A program made the position numbers and the translations under genes. From Desulfovibrio sp. X2 (GTDB lineage Bacteria; Desulfobacterota; Desulfovibrionia; Desulfovibrionales; Desulfovibrionaceae), in contig NZ_ATHV01000021.1 in assembly GCF_000422205.1 (NCBI RefSeq), positions 22,610 to 86,609 of the forward strand: DNA of 64,000 nt, written 5' to 3'. Below are positions 12,045 to 20,386 of the stretch, one piece after another; positions within the stretch are counted from its first letter, which is position 1; the number at the start of each line of letters is the position of its first letter. Under the pieces are notes generated by a model. It made no database searches and had not been told where the DNA came from. It was given only the letters and a program-made list of their open reading frames with translations.

Positions 12045-13133
12045 GTGGATTTCTTCTCCGGTTTTCGCGATCCCGCCATAGCCCGTCCGCTGCTCGAGAA
12101 GATCCGGGCCGCGGGCCGTGGCGTGCGCTTCATGGAGGTCTGCGGTACCCATACCGTGGCCATCTTCCAGAGCGGCCTGCACTCGCTGCTTCCCGAGAAC
12201 ATCGTCCACCTCACCGGCCCCGGCTGTCCGGTCTGCGTGACCCACGACGCCGAAGTCGCGGCCTACATGGAGGCCGCGGGCAAGGACGGGGTCATCATGG
12301 CCACCTTCGGGGACCTGATGAAGGTGCCGGGTCCCGGCGGCGGCAGCCTCAAGTCCGCCCAGGCGGACGGCGCGCGGGTCAAGGTCGTCTATTCGCCCCC
12401 GGACGCGCTGAAGATCGCCCACGAGAACCCGAACGACACGGTGGTCTTCATCGGCGTCGGCTTCGAGACCACCGCCCCCGGCATCGCGGCCACGGTGAAG
12501 ATGGCCGAGGCCCAGGGGCTCTCGAATTTCAAGGTCCTCTCGTTCCACAAGCTCGTGCCGCCCGCGTTGCGCGCCCTGCTCTCCGATCCCGAGATGGCCG
12601 TGGAGGCCTTCATCCTGCCGGGCCACGTCTCGGCGGTCATCGGCGCGCGCGCCTACGATTTCCTGGCCGAGGAGTTCAAGACCCCGGCCGTGGTCGCGGG
12701 CTTCGAGCCGCTGGACATCCTGCAGGCCCTGATCCTTCTGCAGGAAATGCTCGAGAAGGGCGAGCCCGCCGTGCTCAACCAATACACCCGCGTGGTCGCG
12801 GACGAGGGCAACCGCAAGGCCCAGGCCCTGATGGCCGACGTCTTCGAGACCTGCGACGCGCGCTGGCGCGGCATCGGCGTGATCCCGGGCAGCGGGCTGG
12901 CGTTTCGCGGCGAGTACGAGCGCTTCGACGCCATGAAGGCGCTCGGCATAGAGCTTCGAGACGTGCCGCCCCTGCCGGGCTGCCGCTGCGGCGACGTGCT
13001 CAAGGGCAAGCTGCCGCCCAACAAGTGCCCCCTGTTCAAGAAGGTCTGCACCCCGGCCAAGCCCGTGGGGCCGTGCATGGTCTCCACCGAAGGTTCCTGC
13101 GCCGCCTACTTCAAGTACAACCTGGAGTCCTGA
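12045..13133 (+). CDS. hypD: Hydrogenase maturation factor HypD
   Basis: Iron-sulfur scaffold that, with HypC, assembles the Fe(CN)2CO moiety of [NiFe] hydrogenases. Signature motifs are all present: the MEVCGTHT segment with the redox/iron-binding Cys near residue 27, GPGCPVCVT, GFETTAPG, PGHVSAVIG, and the C-terminal [4Fe-4S] cysteines in PGCRCGD, NKCPLFKKVC and GPCMVSTEGSC. Length 362 aa fits. The GTG at 12045 follows GGAG at 12036-12039. It is followed 2 bases later by hypE. hypA and hypB are encoded 30 kb away; hypC, hypF and the hydrogenase itself are not in the window. Confidence 0.96.
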   Translation: MDFFSGFRDPAIARPLLEKIRAAGRGVRFMEVCGTHTVAIFQSGLHSLLPENIVHLTGPGCPVCVTHDAEVAAYMEAAGKDGVIMATFGDLMKVPGPGGGSLKSAQADGARVKVVYSPPDALKIAHENPNDTVVFIGVGFETTAPGIAATVKMAEAQGLSNFKVLSFHKLVPPALRALLSDPEMAVEAFILPGHVSAVIGARAYDFLAEEFKTPAVVAGFEPLDILQALILLQEMLEKGEPAVLNQYTRVVADEGNRKAQALMADVFETCDARWRGIGVIPGSGLAFRGEYERFDAMKALGIELRDVPPLPGCRCGDVLKGKLPPNKCPLFKKVCTPAKPVGPCMVSTEGSCAAYFKYNLES

Positions 13134-13135
13134 AG

Positions 13136-14140
13136 ATGCCGGACAAGGTCCTCCTCGACTACGGCAGCGGCGGCCGCGCCTCCCAGCGCCTGATCGCCGA
13201 GCTCTTCCTCACGCACTTCGACAACCCGGAGCTCTCGCGCCTGAACGACGCCGCGGTGCTCGACATCACGGGCCGCGTGGCCATGTCCACGGACAGCTAC
13301 ACCGTGGACCCCATCTTCTTCCCGGGCGGCGACATCGGCTCGCTGGCCGTGCACGGCACGGTCAACGACGTGTCCATGCTCGGCGCGGTGCCGCGCTACC
13401 TCACCTGCGGCTTCATCATCGAGGAAGGTCTGCCCATGGCCGACCTCGAGCGCATCGTGGCCTCCATGGGCACGGCTGCCAAGCGCGCGGGCGTGGCCAT
13501 CGTCACGGGCGACACCAAGGTGGTGCCCAAGGGCGCGGCGGACCGCATCTTCATCAACACCACCGGCATCGGCGAGATCATCGTCGATCCCACGCCGAGC
13601 GGCGACCGCGCGGCCGTGGGCGACGCGGTGCTCGTCTCCGGGAGCATGGGCGACCACGGCCTGACCATCCTCTCGCGCCGCCAGGGCCTGTCCTTCGACG
13701 CCCCGGTGCAGAGCGACTCAGCAGCCCTGAACCACCTCATCGAGAAGCTCCTGCGCACTCTCCCGGAGATCCACGTCCTGCGCGATCCCACGCGCGGCGG
13801 CCTGGCGACCACCCTGAACGAGATCGCCTCCTCGTCCGGCGCGGGCATCCTGGTGCGCGAGACCGAGCTGCCCATAAGCGACGCGGTGCGCTCGGGCTGT
13901 TCCTTCCTCGGGCTCGACCCGCTGTACCTGGCCAACGAGGGCAAGTTCATCTGCATCCTGCCCGAGGCCCTGGCCGACGAGGCCCTCGCCGTCATGCGCG
14001 CCGACCCCCTTGGCGCGGGCGCATGCCGCATCGGCAGCGTCGTCGCCGACCACGCGGGCAAGGTCGCGCTGGAGACGCCGCTCGGCGGCAGACGCCTGCT
14101 CGGCATGCTCGAGGGCGAGCAGCTGCCGCGGATCTGCTGA
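13136..14140 (+). CDS. hypE: Hydrogenase maturation factor HypE
   Basis: Dehydrates the C-terminal thiocarboxamide (made by HypF) to a thiocyanate, the source of the cyanide ligands of [NiFe] hydrogenase. The protein has the AIR-synthase-like fold: LLDYGSGGRASQ at the N-terminus, the FPGGDIGSLAVHGTVNDV ATP region, DPTRGGLATTLNE, and the diagnostic C-terminal PRIC ending in the acceptor cysteine. Length is 334 aa. The ATG is 2 bases after the hypD stop, with GGAG at 13124-13127. Confidence 0.96.
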   Translation: MPDKVLLDYGSGGRASQRLIAELFLTHFDNPELSRLNDAAVLDITGRVAMSTDSYTVDPIFFPGGDIGSLAVHGTVNDVSMLGAVPRYLTCGFIIEEGLPMADLERIVASMGTAAKRAGVAIVTGDTKVVPKGAADRIFINTTGIGEIIVDPTPSGDRAAVGDAVLVSGSMGDHGLTILSRRQGLSFDAPVQSDSAALNHLIEKLLRTLPEIHVLRDPTRGGLATTLNEIASSSGAGILVRETELPISDAVRSGCSFLGLDPLYLANEGKFICILPEALADEALAVMRADPLGAGACRIGSVVADHAGKVALETPLGGRRLLGMLEGEQLPRIC

Positions 14141-14166
14141 CCTCGCATCTTCATCGCGAGCTTGAA

Positions 14167-14208
14167 AAAAATGCGGGCCGCCGGAGAAATCCGGCGGCCC
14201 GCTTCGTT
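14167..14208. terminator. Bidirectional terminator between hypE and cheV
   Basis: A perfect 13-bp GC-rich stem (14173-14185 with 14190-14202) has a GAAA loop. A-rich sequence lies on the left (14165-14171) and T-rich sequence on the right. The hairpin lies between two convergent genes and can serve both. Confidence 0.85.
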
Positions 14209-14227
14209 TCGGACGGAGAAGAACGGT

Positions 14228-15220
14228 TCAGACCGCGGCAGGGGCAGGTTTTGCGGTCGTCTGGCCTCCCAGCTTCTCCTCGATGAGGCGCTTTGCGCGC
14301 ATGGCCAGCTGGCCGACCTCGGGCTTGGCGATCTGGTCGTCCGCGCCCACGGCCTCGCCCTTGTGGCGCAGCTTGTCCGTGATGAGGGAGGAGAAGAGGA
14401 TGACCGGCAGCTGCGCGAGGGTCTTGTCCTCCTTGATGCGCTTGGTCAGATGGTGGCCGTCCATGGCGGGCATCTCGATGTCCGCCACGACCACCTGCAG
14501 GTAGTCGGTCAGGGGACGGCCGTCGCCCTCGGCCGTTGCCTTGATGGCCTGCAGCCTCTCCCAGCACTCGCGGCCGTTGGTCGTGACCTCCACGTCGAAG
14601 TTGGCCTTCTCGAGCAGGTCGCGCAGCATCTCGCGGATGAGCGCCGAATCGTCCGCCACCAGGGCGCGCCAGCGCCGTCCCGTGCTGTAGTCCACGTCCG
14701 CGTCGAGCCGAAGGCCCAGCTGCGGGTTCAGCTCGGTGACGATCTTCTCCAGGTCCAGGAGGAAGATGATCCGGTTGTCGATCTTGACCACGCCGGTGAT
14801 GGAGTTGGAGGAGAAGGCGGCCACGTAGCCGCTGGGCGACTCGACCTTCTCCCAGGACATGCGGTGGATGCGGTTCACGCCCGAGACCAGGAAGGCCGTG
14901 GTGACCTTGTTGAACTCGGTGACGATGACCTTGGGCGGCTCCCGTTCCACGCGGCGCTTGCCGAGCCACAGCGAGAGGTCCACCAGGGGGATGACGTGCG
15001 AGCGGAGGTTGAACGTGCCGAGGATGCTCGGATGGCTGACGTTGGGCAGGACCGTGATCTTGGGCAAGCGGATGATCTCCAGCACCTTGGCCACGTTCAC
15101 GCCGTAGTAGCCTTCGTAGAAGGCTTCCGACGCCTTCGCCTCGTCCGGCTCGTCGATGAAGAATTCGACGATCTCGAGTTCGTTGGTGCCCGCCTCGAGC
15201 AGGATGTTCGTCTGGCTCAT
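14228..15220 (-). CDS. cheV: Chemotaxis protein CheV (CheW-REC)
   Basis: Couples chemoreceptors to CheA and adapts the signal by phosphorylation. The N-terminal half (about 1-165) is a CheW-like domain with GVNVAKVLEIIRLP and LRSHVIPLVDLSLWLG. The C-terminal half is a receiver with the acidic pair in LVADDSALIRE and the phosphoacceptor Asp in VVADIEMPAMDGHHL. The receiver's conserved Lys is in QIAKPE. The 330-aa length fits CheV. A SD-like G-run with GAAG precedes the ATG. No other chemotaxis gene is adjacent, but cheY and flagellar genes lie 5 kb further on. Confidence 0.92.
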   Translation of the reverse strand: MSQTNILLEAGTNELEIVEFFIDEPDEAKASEAFYEGYYGVNVAKVLEIIRLPKITVLPNVSHPSILGTFNLRSHVIPLVDLSLWLGKRRVEREPPKVIVTEFNKVTTAFLVSGVNRIHRMSWEKVESPSGYVAAFSSNSITGVVKIDNRIIFLLDLEKIVTELNPQLGLRLDADVDYSTGRRWRALVADDSALIREMLRDLLEKANFDVEVTTNGRECWERLQAIKATAEGDGRPLTDYLQVVVADIEMPAMDGHHLTKRIKEDKTLAQLPVILFSSLITDKLRHKGEAVGADDQIAKPEVGQLAMRAKRLIEEKLGGQTTAKPAPAAV

Positions 15221-15267
15221 CTTCCCCCCCCGTGTCCTTGCGGTGCCCGCGCCTTCGCGTGCCCAGG

Positions 15268-16116
15268 CTAGAGATTCTTCAGGACGGCCTCGACCTCGTC
15301 AATGAGTTTCTTGGGGGTGGAGGCGCCCGCCGTGAGGCCCACCCGGTGGGTGCCCCGGATGCGGTCCAGGGGAAGCTCGGCCGCCGTCTCCACGTGCACG
15401 CAGGGCGTGCCCCCGGCCTCCACGACCTTGGCCAGCCGCCTGGTGTTGCCGGAATCCCGGCCGCCCACCACGACCATGAAGTCCACCCCGCGGGCGATGT
15501 CGATGGCCTCCTTCTGGCGGTCGCGCGTGGCGTCGCAGATGGTCTGCAGCACGGCCACGTCGAGGTCTTTGCGGTCCTTCAGCCTGTCGGCCAGCTCGCG
15601 GAACACGATCTTGTCCTGCGTGGTCTGGGCGGCCAGGCAATAGCGCTCGCCGGATTCAAAGGGAAAATCGTAGAGCTCCTCGGGCGATTCGAAGACGAAG
15701 GCGCCTGCCGAGGCGTAGCTGACCAGTCCCTTGACCTCGGGGTGCTCGGATTCGCCGTAGAGCAGCACGATGCGGCCCTCGGCCGCCATGCGTGAGATGA
15801 GGATCTGGGCCTTCTTGACCCGGGGACAGGTGGCGTCGATGACCTGGGCGCCGCGGTCGCAAAGCGCCTCCTCGGTGGTGCGGGGGATGCCGTGCGCGCG
15901 TATGACCACGCTGCTCCCGGCCGAGATGTCGTCGACGCTCTTCGCCACGCTCACGCCCAGGCGGGCATAGTCTTCCATGACCTGGGGGTTGTGGATGATC
16001 GGACCGAAGGTGGCCACCGGACCGACCGGCGCCTCCTCGATCAGGCTGTCCAGCCTGCGCAGGGCCAGGGCCACGCCCATGCAGAAACCGGCCGTCTCGG
16101 CCCGGACTATCTCCAT
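15268..16116 (-). CDS. ispH: 4-hydroxy-3-methylbut-2-enyl diphosphate reductase
   Basis: Last enzyme of the MEP isoprenoid pathway; a [4Fe-4S] protein that makes IPP and DMAPP. Three cluster cysteines are visible: in AGFCMGV (residue 12), DATCPRVKKAQ, and QTICDATRDRQ. The active-site motifs GPIIHNPQVM, RAHGIP and GESEHPEV are present. 282 aa matches the short bacterial form. GGAGGAG precedes the ATG. It is one of two MEP genes here; ispE is at 59.5 kb. Confidence 0.96.
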   Translation of the reverse strand: MEIVRAETAGFCMGVALALRRLDSLIEEAPVGPVATFGPIIHNPQVMEDYARLGVSVAKSVDDISAGSSVVIRAHGIPRTTEEALCDRGAQVIDATCPRVKKAQILISRMAAEGRIVLLYGESEHPEVKGLVSYASAGAFVFESPEELYDFPFESGERYCLAAQTTQDKIVFRELADRLKDRKDLDVAVLQTICDATRDRQKEAIDIARGVDFMVVVGGRDSGNTRRLAKVVEAGGTPCVHVETAAELPLDRIRGTHRVGLTAGASTPKKLIDEVEAVLKNL

Positions 16117-16167
16117 AGTCTCCTCCAGGGGGCGCCGGAGCGCCGGTCGTTCGGATCGCGCGACACG

Positions 16168-17226
16168 TTACGTCGCCTCGCTTCCCGGGGCAACCTCAGC
16201 GGAGAGGGCGACGGCCGGGGCCGGGGAAACGTCTTCAGGACTGTCCTGGGCCGTGTCCAGCGCCTCGAGCATCTCGGCCAGCTCATGGACCATATCCCAG
16301 GAGTGGCAGAGGATCATGCGCTTCCTGATCTCCTTGGAGCCCGGCAGGCCGTGCACGAAGCGGGGGATGACCGTGCGCAGCTTGAGCAGGTCCTTGCGCG
16401 GCGCGCCGTGGTCGCGGATGAGCGCCGCATGGCGGCGGATGAAGGAGGCGATGCGCGTGCCGGTGAGCGGCGCGGGAGCGCGGCCCGCAAGCAGCTCGCG
16501 CAGGTCCTCGAAGATGCCGGGATGCCTGAGCGCCCCGCGGGCGAACATGACGCCGTCGACGCCGGTCTGGGCGATGCAGCGGGCCGCGTCCTCGGCCGTG
16601 AAAAGGTCCCCGCTGGCGATCACCGGCACGTTCACCGCGGCCTTGACGGCCCCGAGGCTCGGCCAGTGGGCCTCGCCGGAATAGCCCTGCGCGCCGCTGC
16701 GGGGATGCAGCGTCAGCCAGGCCACGCCCACGTCCTCCAGGCGTTTCGCCGCTTCGAGAAAGGTCTGCTCGTCGTGCGTCCAGCCCAGGCGGATCTTCAC
16801 GCCCACGCGACCCTCGCCCGCCTCGCGCACCATGGCCTCGGCCACGGCTGCCAGGCGCTCGGGCTCGCGCATCATGGCCGCGCCGCAACCTGTCTTGACC
16901 ACTTTGGGCACCGGGCAGCCGGCGTTCAGGTCGAGCAGGGCGTGGCCGCGCTCGAGCACGAAGGCCGCGCCGCGGGCCACGATGTCGGGATCGGCGCCGA
17001 AGAGCTGGACCACCAGAGGCGCGTCCTCGGGGGTGGTGGCCAGGAGCCGCGCGGTGCCCTTGGAGGTGAAGAGCAGCCCCTTGGCGCTGACCATTTCGGT
17101 TTCACAGCAGGCCGCGCCGTGCTCGCGGCAGAGCAGGCGGAAGGGCAGGTCGGAGTAGCCGGCCAGGGGGGCGAGCCAGGGCCGGTCCGGGGCGATGGGC
17201 GGCAGGACTGTCGTGGTGTCGGGCAT
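16168..17226 (-). CDS. dus: tRNA-dihydrouridine synthase
   Basis: Flavoprotein that reduces uridines in tRNA D-loops. The FMN barrel begins WLAPLAGYSDLPFRLLCREHG, and the family signature LDLNAGCPVPKVVKTGCGAAM contains the catalytic Cys. VIASGDLFTAEDA and VMFARGALRHP are also conserved. The start at 17226 gives 352 aa, with GAGG just upstream. The last 35 residues (DTAQDSPEDVSPAPA onwards) are a low-complexity tail outside the domain. Closest to the DusB group, but the subclass is not certain. Confidence 0.9.
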   Translation of the reverse strand: MPDTTTVLPPIAPDRPWLAPLAGYSDLPFRLLCREHGAACCETEMVSAKGLLFTSKGTARLLATTPEDAPLVVQLFGADPDIVARGAAFVLERGHALLDLNAGCPVPKVVKTGCGAAMMREPERLAAVAEAMVREAGEGRVGVKIRLGWTHDEQTFLEAAKRLEDVGVAWLTLHPRSGAQGYSGEAHWPSLGAVKAAVNVPVIASGDLFTAEDAARCIAQTGVDGVMFARGALRHPGIFEDLRELLAGRAPAPLTGTRIASFIRRHAALIRDHGAPRKDLLKLRTVIPRFVHGLPGSKEIRKRMILCHSWDMVHELAEMLEALDTAQDSPEDVSPAPAVALSAEVAPGSEAT

Positions 17227-17298
17227 GATTCCTCGGTCTTTCGGGAACCGGAACGTGGGGTCTTTGGCCCTGATTGTCAAGACGTCGAGAAGGAAGGA

Positions 17299-17327
17299 GG
17301 GGGGCGCCGGTGGCGGCGGCGCCCCCC
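17299..17327 (-). terminator. GC-rich hairpin downstream of the Fur-linked TPR gene
   Basis: A perfect 10-bp stem (GGGGGGCGCC at 17299-17308 with its complement at 17318-17327) is followed on the - strand by a pyrimidine-rich CTCCTTCCTTCTC stretch rather than a pure T-run. It probably separates the small TPR gene from dus. Confidence 0.5.
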
Positions 17328-17375
17328 GATGGGCATGGACGGAGGTGTGGCGAGTCGGCGGGATTCTGCGGAAGG

Positions 17376-17687
17376 TCAGGCGGCGTCGGTAAGGAAGGTT
17401 CCGACGCTGCGCCTCATGCGGTCGAGCAGCGGATGGTCCGCTCCGAGCCGGCCTTCGACCAGGGAGATCGCCGTGCGGTAATGCCGGACGGCGGCGGAGA
17501 TGTTGCCTGCATGCGACAGCACCAGGGCGAGGTTGCAGCGGATCTTGGCCTGGTGAACCTGGCTTCCGATCCTCCCGGACAGGGCCAGGGCGTCGTTCAG
17601 CTGCTCCAGGGCCGCGTCGCCGTCGCCGGCGTTGAAGCTGTCCATTCCGGCCCTGATGAGTCCGCCGAGGGTCTTGCATGCACACAT
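17376..17687 (-). CDS. Small TPR protein under a Fur-box-like promoter
   Basis: About 103 aa from the ATG at 17687, which sits 7 bases after GGGAGA; in-frame ATGs at 17693 and 17732 have worse spacing. Two TPR-like units are visible: AGMDSFNAGDGDAALEQLND and AKIRCNLALVLSHAGNISAA, followed by HYRTAISLVEGRLGADHPLL. The N-terminal MCACK places a CxC at residues 2-4, which could bind metal. It is transcribed from a promoter whose -35 is covered by a Fur-box-like sequence, so iron control is likely. No specific function can be given. Confidence 0.75.
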   Translation of the reverse strand: MCACKTLGGLIRAGMDSFNAGDGDAALEQLNDALALSGRIGSQVHQAKIRCNLALVLSHAGNISAAVRHYRTAISLVEGRLGADHPLLDRMRRSVGTFLTDAA

Positions 17688-17751
17688 GGTCATCTCTCCC
17701 GTGTCGTTTGCCGTTTCGGCGGCGGGTTCCATGACCGCCGTCGTGAGTCCT

Positions 17752-17780
17752 TTTTAAGTGAACTTGAGAATCATTGTCAA
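17752..17780 (-). promoter_or_regulatory. Promoter with Fur-box-like operator
   Basis: The - strand carries TTGACA (17780-17775), 17 bases, then TTAAAA (17757-17752). Overlapping the -35 is TGAGAATCATTGTCA (17765-17779, + strand), which matches 12 of 14 informative positions of the 7-1-7 Fur motif TGATAAT-n-ATTATCA and is nearly self-complementary. It lies about 65 bases upstream of the small TPR gene in an AT-rich island. The rest of the gap up to 17975 is AT-rich and holds no gene. Confidence 0.65.
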
Positions 17781-17975
17781 TTAAAAGTGGCAGGAAACTT
17801 ATGAAAAATATATTTGTCTAGAAATATTAATTTGTTGCGTGAATAGCGCCGTCTGCTGCGGGAGCATGAACTCGTGATGTGGCGGGCGATTCGAGCCGCG
17901 AAGGGGACACGGGCTTTGCAGGAACCGCGAACTGATCGTGATCCGGGCAGGCGCGAGAGAAGGGGAGAGGCTTGC

Positions 17976-18791
17976 TCAGACGTAGCGGCGCCGCAGGCCG
18001 AGGGCCGAGGACGGGCCGAGGAAGGGCGCGAGCAGGGGCTGGGGGGCGGAGGTCAGGGCGGTTGCGCCCAGCAGGGACCAGCGCGGAGCGTCCGCAAGGA
18101 CGAGGATAGCTTCGAGGGAGGAGAGAAGCCGGGGCAGGGCCTCAGGATGTTCGGCCTGGACGCGGTAGGAGGCGTCAGCGCCGCGCGCCGCTCCGGTCAA
18201 ACGGACGCGTCCGGCGTCCGGGTGCACGGCGTCGGCGAGAAGGCGCAGCATGCCGTCGGGCTGGCGCACCGTCAGGCGCTCCACCCCGGGCGCGCCGGGA
18301 AGCAGAAGCGGGAAGTAGTCCAGCACGGCGCCTCGGGGGCGCAGCAGGTTGTCGTTCAGGACGGCGAGCGAGGCGCGGGCGCGGGCCATGGCCGTGGCGA
18401 GGGGAGAGCGCCTGGGAAAGAGGGCGGCAAGCTTGCCGTCCTGCAGGGAAAGGGGGCTGGATTCGCATGCCTCGGACGCGTGGGCGAGCGCGTCCTCGAG
18501 CGCGGCGCGCGCCGCCAGCCAGTCGGCCGCGAGGCCCTGGGGCGTGGGGCCGGACGAGCCGTCGTCCGTGAGGAGCCGCAGCACGATCTCCGGCCACAGG
18601 GAGGTGATCTCGAAGGCCAGCAGGCGGCCGGGGCGCAGTCCGGGGTCGAGGTGCGCCAGGAGGCGCACGCCGTGGATCTCGATCCAGTAGAATCCCGGGC
18701 GCTCTTCCTCGGCGATCCGGCCGCGCACCACGTCGCCCGGGGAATGCCGGGCCCGGAACTGGGCTGCGCGGTCGTTTGCGGAGTCGTTCAT
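17976..18791 (-). CDS. Uncharacterised protein downstream of flagellar genes
   Basis: 271 aa, no signal peptide or membrane span. The N-terminal 60 residues (VVRGRIAEEERPGFYWIEIHG then HLDPGLRPGRLLAFEI) look like a small beta-barrel domain. The middle is Ala/Leu/Arg-rich helix, and a second beta segment with LTVRQPDGMLRLL follows. I do not recognise a family. It lies 63 bases after a coiled-coil protein gene in the run that follows fliL, so a role in motility is possible by position only. Start ATG 18791. Confidence 0.65.
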   Translation of the reverse strand: MNDSANDRAAQFRARHSPGDVVRGRIAEEERPGFYWIEIHGVRLLAHLDPGLRPGRLLAFEITSLWPEIVLRLLTDDGSSGPTPQGLAADWLAARAALEDALAHASEACESSPLSLQDGKLAALFPRRSPLATAMARARASLAVLNDNLLRPRGAVLDYFPLLLPGAPGVERLTVRQPDGMLRLLADAVHPDAGRVRLTGAARGADASYRVQAEHPEALPRLLSSLEAILVLADAPRWSLLGATALTSAPQPLLAPFLGPSSALGLRRRYV

Positions 18792-18854
18792 GGGATTCGT
18801 CGCCGGTGTGGGAGGTCAGCCCACGATTGGCGCGGCCGTGGCGGCCGCGGGGTG

Positions 18855-19271
18855 CTAGTCGCCGTCCTGCTCGATGATGAATTCGACCTCGTCCACGGAC
18901 ATGCCCGAGGCCCGGGCGAGCTCGATGGGGGACTTGCCCCTGCGGTGCCCGGTGAGCACCATCTCGCGCAGGAACTGGGGGGAGCGGGCCATCTCCTGGG
19001 CCTGTTTGAGGAGCTTGGTCAAATCCTTGGCGCGGGCTTCCAGGGCCTGGTCCAGGGCGGCCAGCTCCACCTGCCGCTGTTCGAAGGAGGTCACCAGCTC
19101 GCGCTCCATCTGCGAGTTGAAGCGCAGCTTGTTGAGCAGGTCGTCCTGCTTGTCGCGCAGCCGCGAGAGCACTTCCTCGCTCTTGCGCAGGCGCAGGAAG
19201 AAGACCACCACCAGGGCGAGCAGGAGGATCTCGAAGAGCGAGAGGAGGATGAGCAGCATTTCCATGGACAT
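18855..19271 (-). CDS. Membrane-anchored coiled-coil protein
   Basis: 138 aa. One N-terminal transmembrane helix (about residues 5-25, LLILLSLFEILLLALVVVFF) is followed by a long heptad-like coiled coil (about 28-95). The C-terminal segment GKSPIELARASGMSVDEVEF looks like a short helix-turn-helix of the DUF2802 type, often found beside flagellar/chemotaxis genes; that match is from memory. It is 4 bases from the preceding gene's stop and belongs to the fliL run. Two in-frame ATGs (19271, 19265) are possible starts. Confidence 0.7.
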   Translation of the reverse strand: MSMEMLLILLSLFEILLLALVVVFFLRLRKSEEVLSRLRDKQDDLLNKLRFNSQMERELVTSFEQRQVELAALDQALEARAKDLTKLLKQAQEMARSPQFLREMVLTGHRRGKSPIELARASGMSVDEVEFIIEQDGD

Positions 19272-19275
19272 GGCG

Positions 19276-19596
19276 TCAGACCTTGAGGTTCAGGAGGTTG
19301 CCCGACCAGGGCGAGGCGTTGGAGGCGGGCTGGTCCGGCTCCTCCGGCTCCTCCTCGCGGCGTTCGTGTTCGCCGTGCATCTGCTGGCCGGAATTGGAGT
19401 CGTCCTCCTCCACCTGCTTGGATTTCTCCTTCTTCTCGATCTCCTGCACCTGATCGTGCGACAGTTCCTGGTGCTCCTGGACCTGCTCGTAGAGATTGGC
19501 CCGCTGGGTCTCCGGATGGACGTGCGAGGCCGTCACTATCTTGGAGAGGTGCGGGAGCTGCTGGATCAGCAGGATCAGATCGACGTCGTTGCCCAT
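19276..19596 (-). CDS. Small charged hypothetical protein of the fliL run
   Basis: 106 aa, soluble and very hydrophilic. The N-terminus NDVDLILLIQQLPHLSKIVTAS is the only hydrophobic part. The middle is Glu/Gln/Lys/His-rich and probably disordered or coiled, and the C-terminus ends in SPWSGNLLNLKV. No known domain was recognised. The ATG at 19596 overlaps the fliL stop (ATGA), so it is translated with fliL; a GTG at 19599 is also in frame. Flagellar association is inferred from this coupling. Confidence 0.65.
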   Translation of the reverse strand: MGNDVDLILLIQQLPHLSKIVTASHVHPETQRANLYEQVQEHQELSHDQVQEIEKKEKSKQVEEDDSNSGQQMHGEHERREEEPEEPDQPASNASPWSGNLLNLKV

Positions 19597-20351
19597 CACT
19601 GCACCAGATATTTCTTGATCAGCAGGATACTGAGCTGGTCTGTGCCCAGGAACTTGTTGACGATCTGCAGGATGTCCGCCTTGATCGCCTCCAGGTTCCC
19701 CGTATCTGCCAGAAAGGCGTAGTCCTTGTTCTTCAGGTAGTAGTACACGGCATCCCGGAGGATCAGCATCTTGGCGTTGATCTCCCGCTCCGTCTGCTCG
19801 CTCTTGGTCGTCACTGCAAAAGAAATATGCAAGAAGTGAACCCTCTTGTCCGCATCGATCTTCTCGACCCAGAACGGCTCGAAGGACACGGTGAATTCCG
19901 TGGGCTTGGGCGGTGGAGGCGGCGGCGTATGTTCCGCGGGCTTCTCGGCGTGTTCCTCGACCGGAGGCGGCGGTGGCGGGGCAGGTGCCTTGCTCGGGGA
20001 ACGCAGCAGGAGGAAGAGGGTCGCGCCGACGCCGACGAGCAGGAGCGCGGCCAGAAGGAAGAGGAGCTTCTTGTTCTTGAGCCAGGAGGGAGCAGAGCGG
20101 GGCTTCTTCTCCTCGAGGCCGATCTCCTTGGGAGCCTCCTCCGCTGCCGCTGCGGCGGGCTCCTCTTCGTCCTCGTCCTCGAGGAAGGGGGCGTCGTCGA
20201 GGTCGAGCTCGACCTTCTGCAGGGCCCTGGGTACTTCCTGCCCGGGGTCCAGGTCGCTCTCGTCGAGCTTCGCCTTCTCTTCGCCGGCCTTGCCGCCCTC
20301 GGGCTCGTCAACGCCGAGCGGGTCGTCGTCGCCGGGGACCATCAGCACCAT
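19596..20351 (-). CDS. fliL: Flagellar basal-body protein FliL
   Basis: Single-span inner-membrane protein that surrounds the stator units. One TM helix lies near residues 96-116 (LLFLLAALLLVGVGATLFLLL). The periplasmic FliL domain follows, from FTVSFEPFWVEKI to the end, with VHFLHISFAVTT and DAVYYYLKNK. The protein is longer (251 aa) than E. coli FliL (about 154) because of a very acidic cytoplasmic N-terminus of about 90 residues and a periplasmic proline-rich linker with two poly-Pro tracts. AAGGGG precedes the ATG at 20351; an ATG at 20342 is also in frame. Confidence 0.88.
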   Translation of the reverse strand: MVLMVPGDDDPLGVDEPEGGKAGEEKAKLDESDLDPGQEVPRALQKVELDLDDAPFLEDEDEEEPAAAAAEEAPKEIGLEEKKPRSAPSWLKNKKLLFLLAALLLVGVGATLFLLLRSPSKAPAPPPPPPVEEHAEKPAEHTPPPPPPKPTEFTVSFEPFWVEKIDADKRVHFLHISFAVTTKSEQTEREINAKMLILRDAVYYYLKNKDYAFLADTGNLEAIKADILQIVNKFLGTDQLSILLIKKYLVQ

Positions 20352-20386
20352 CCGCGCCCCTTCGAGGACGGCCCATCAGGGCCGAA

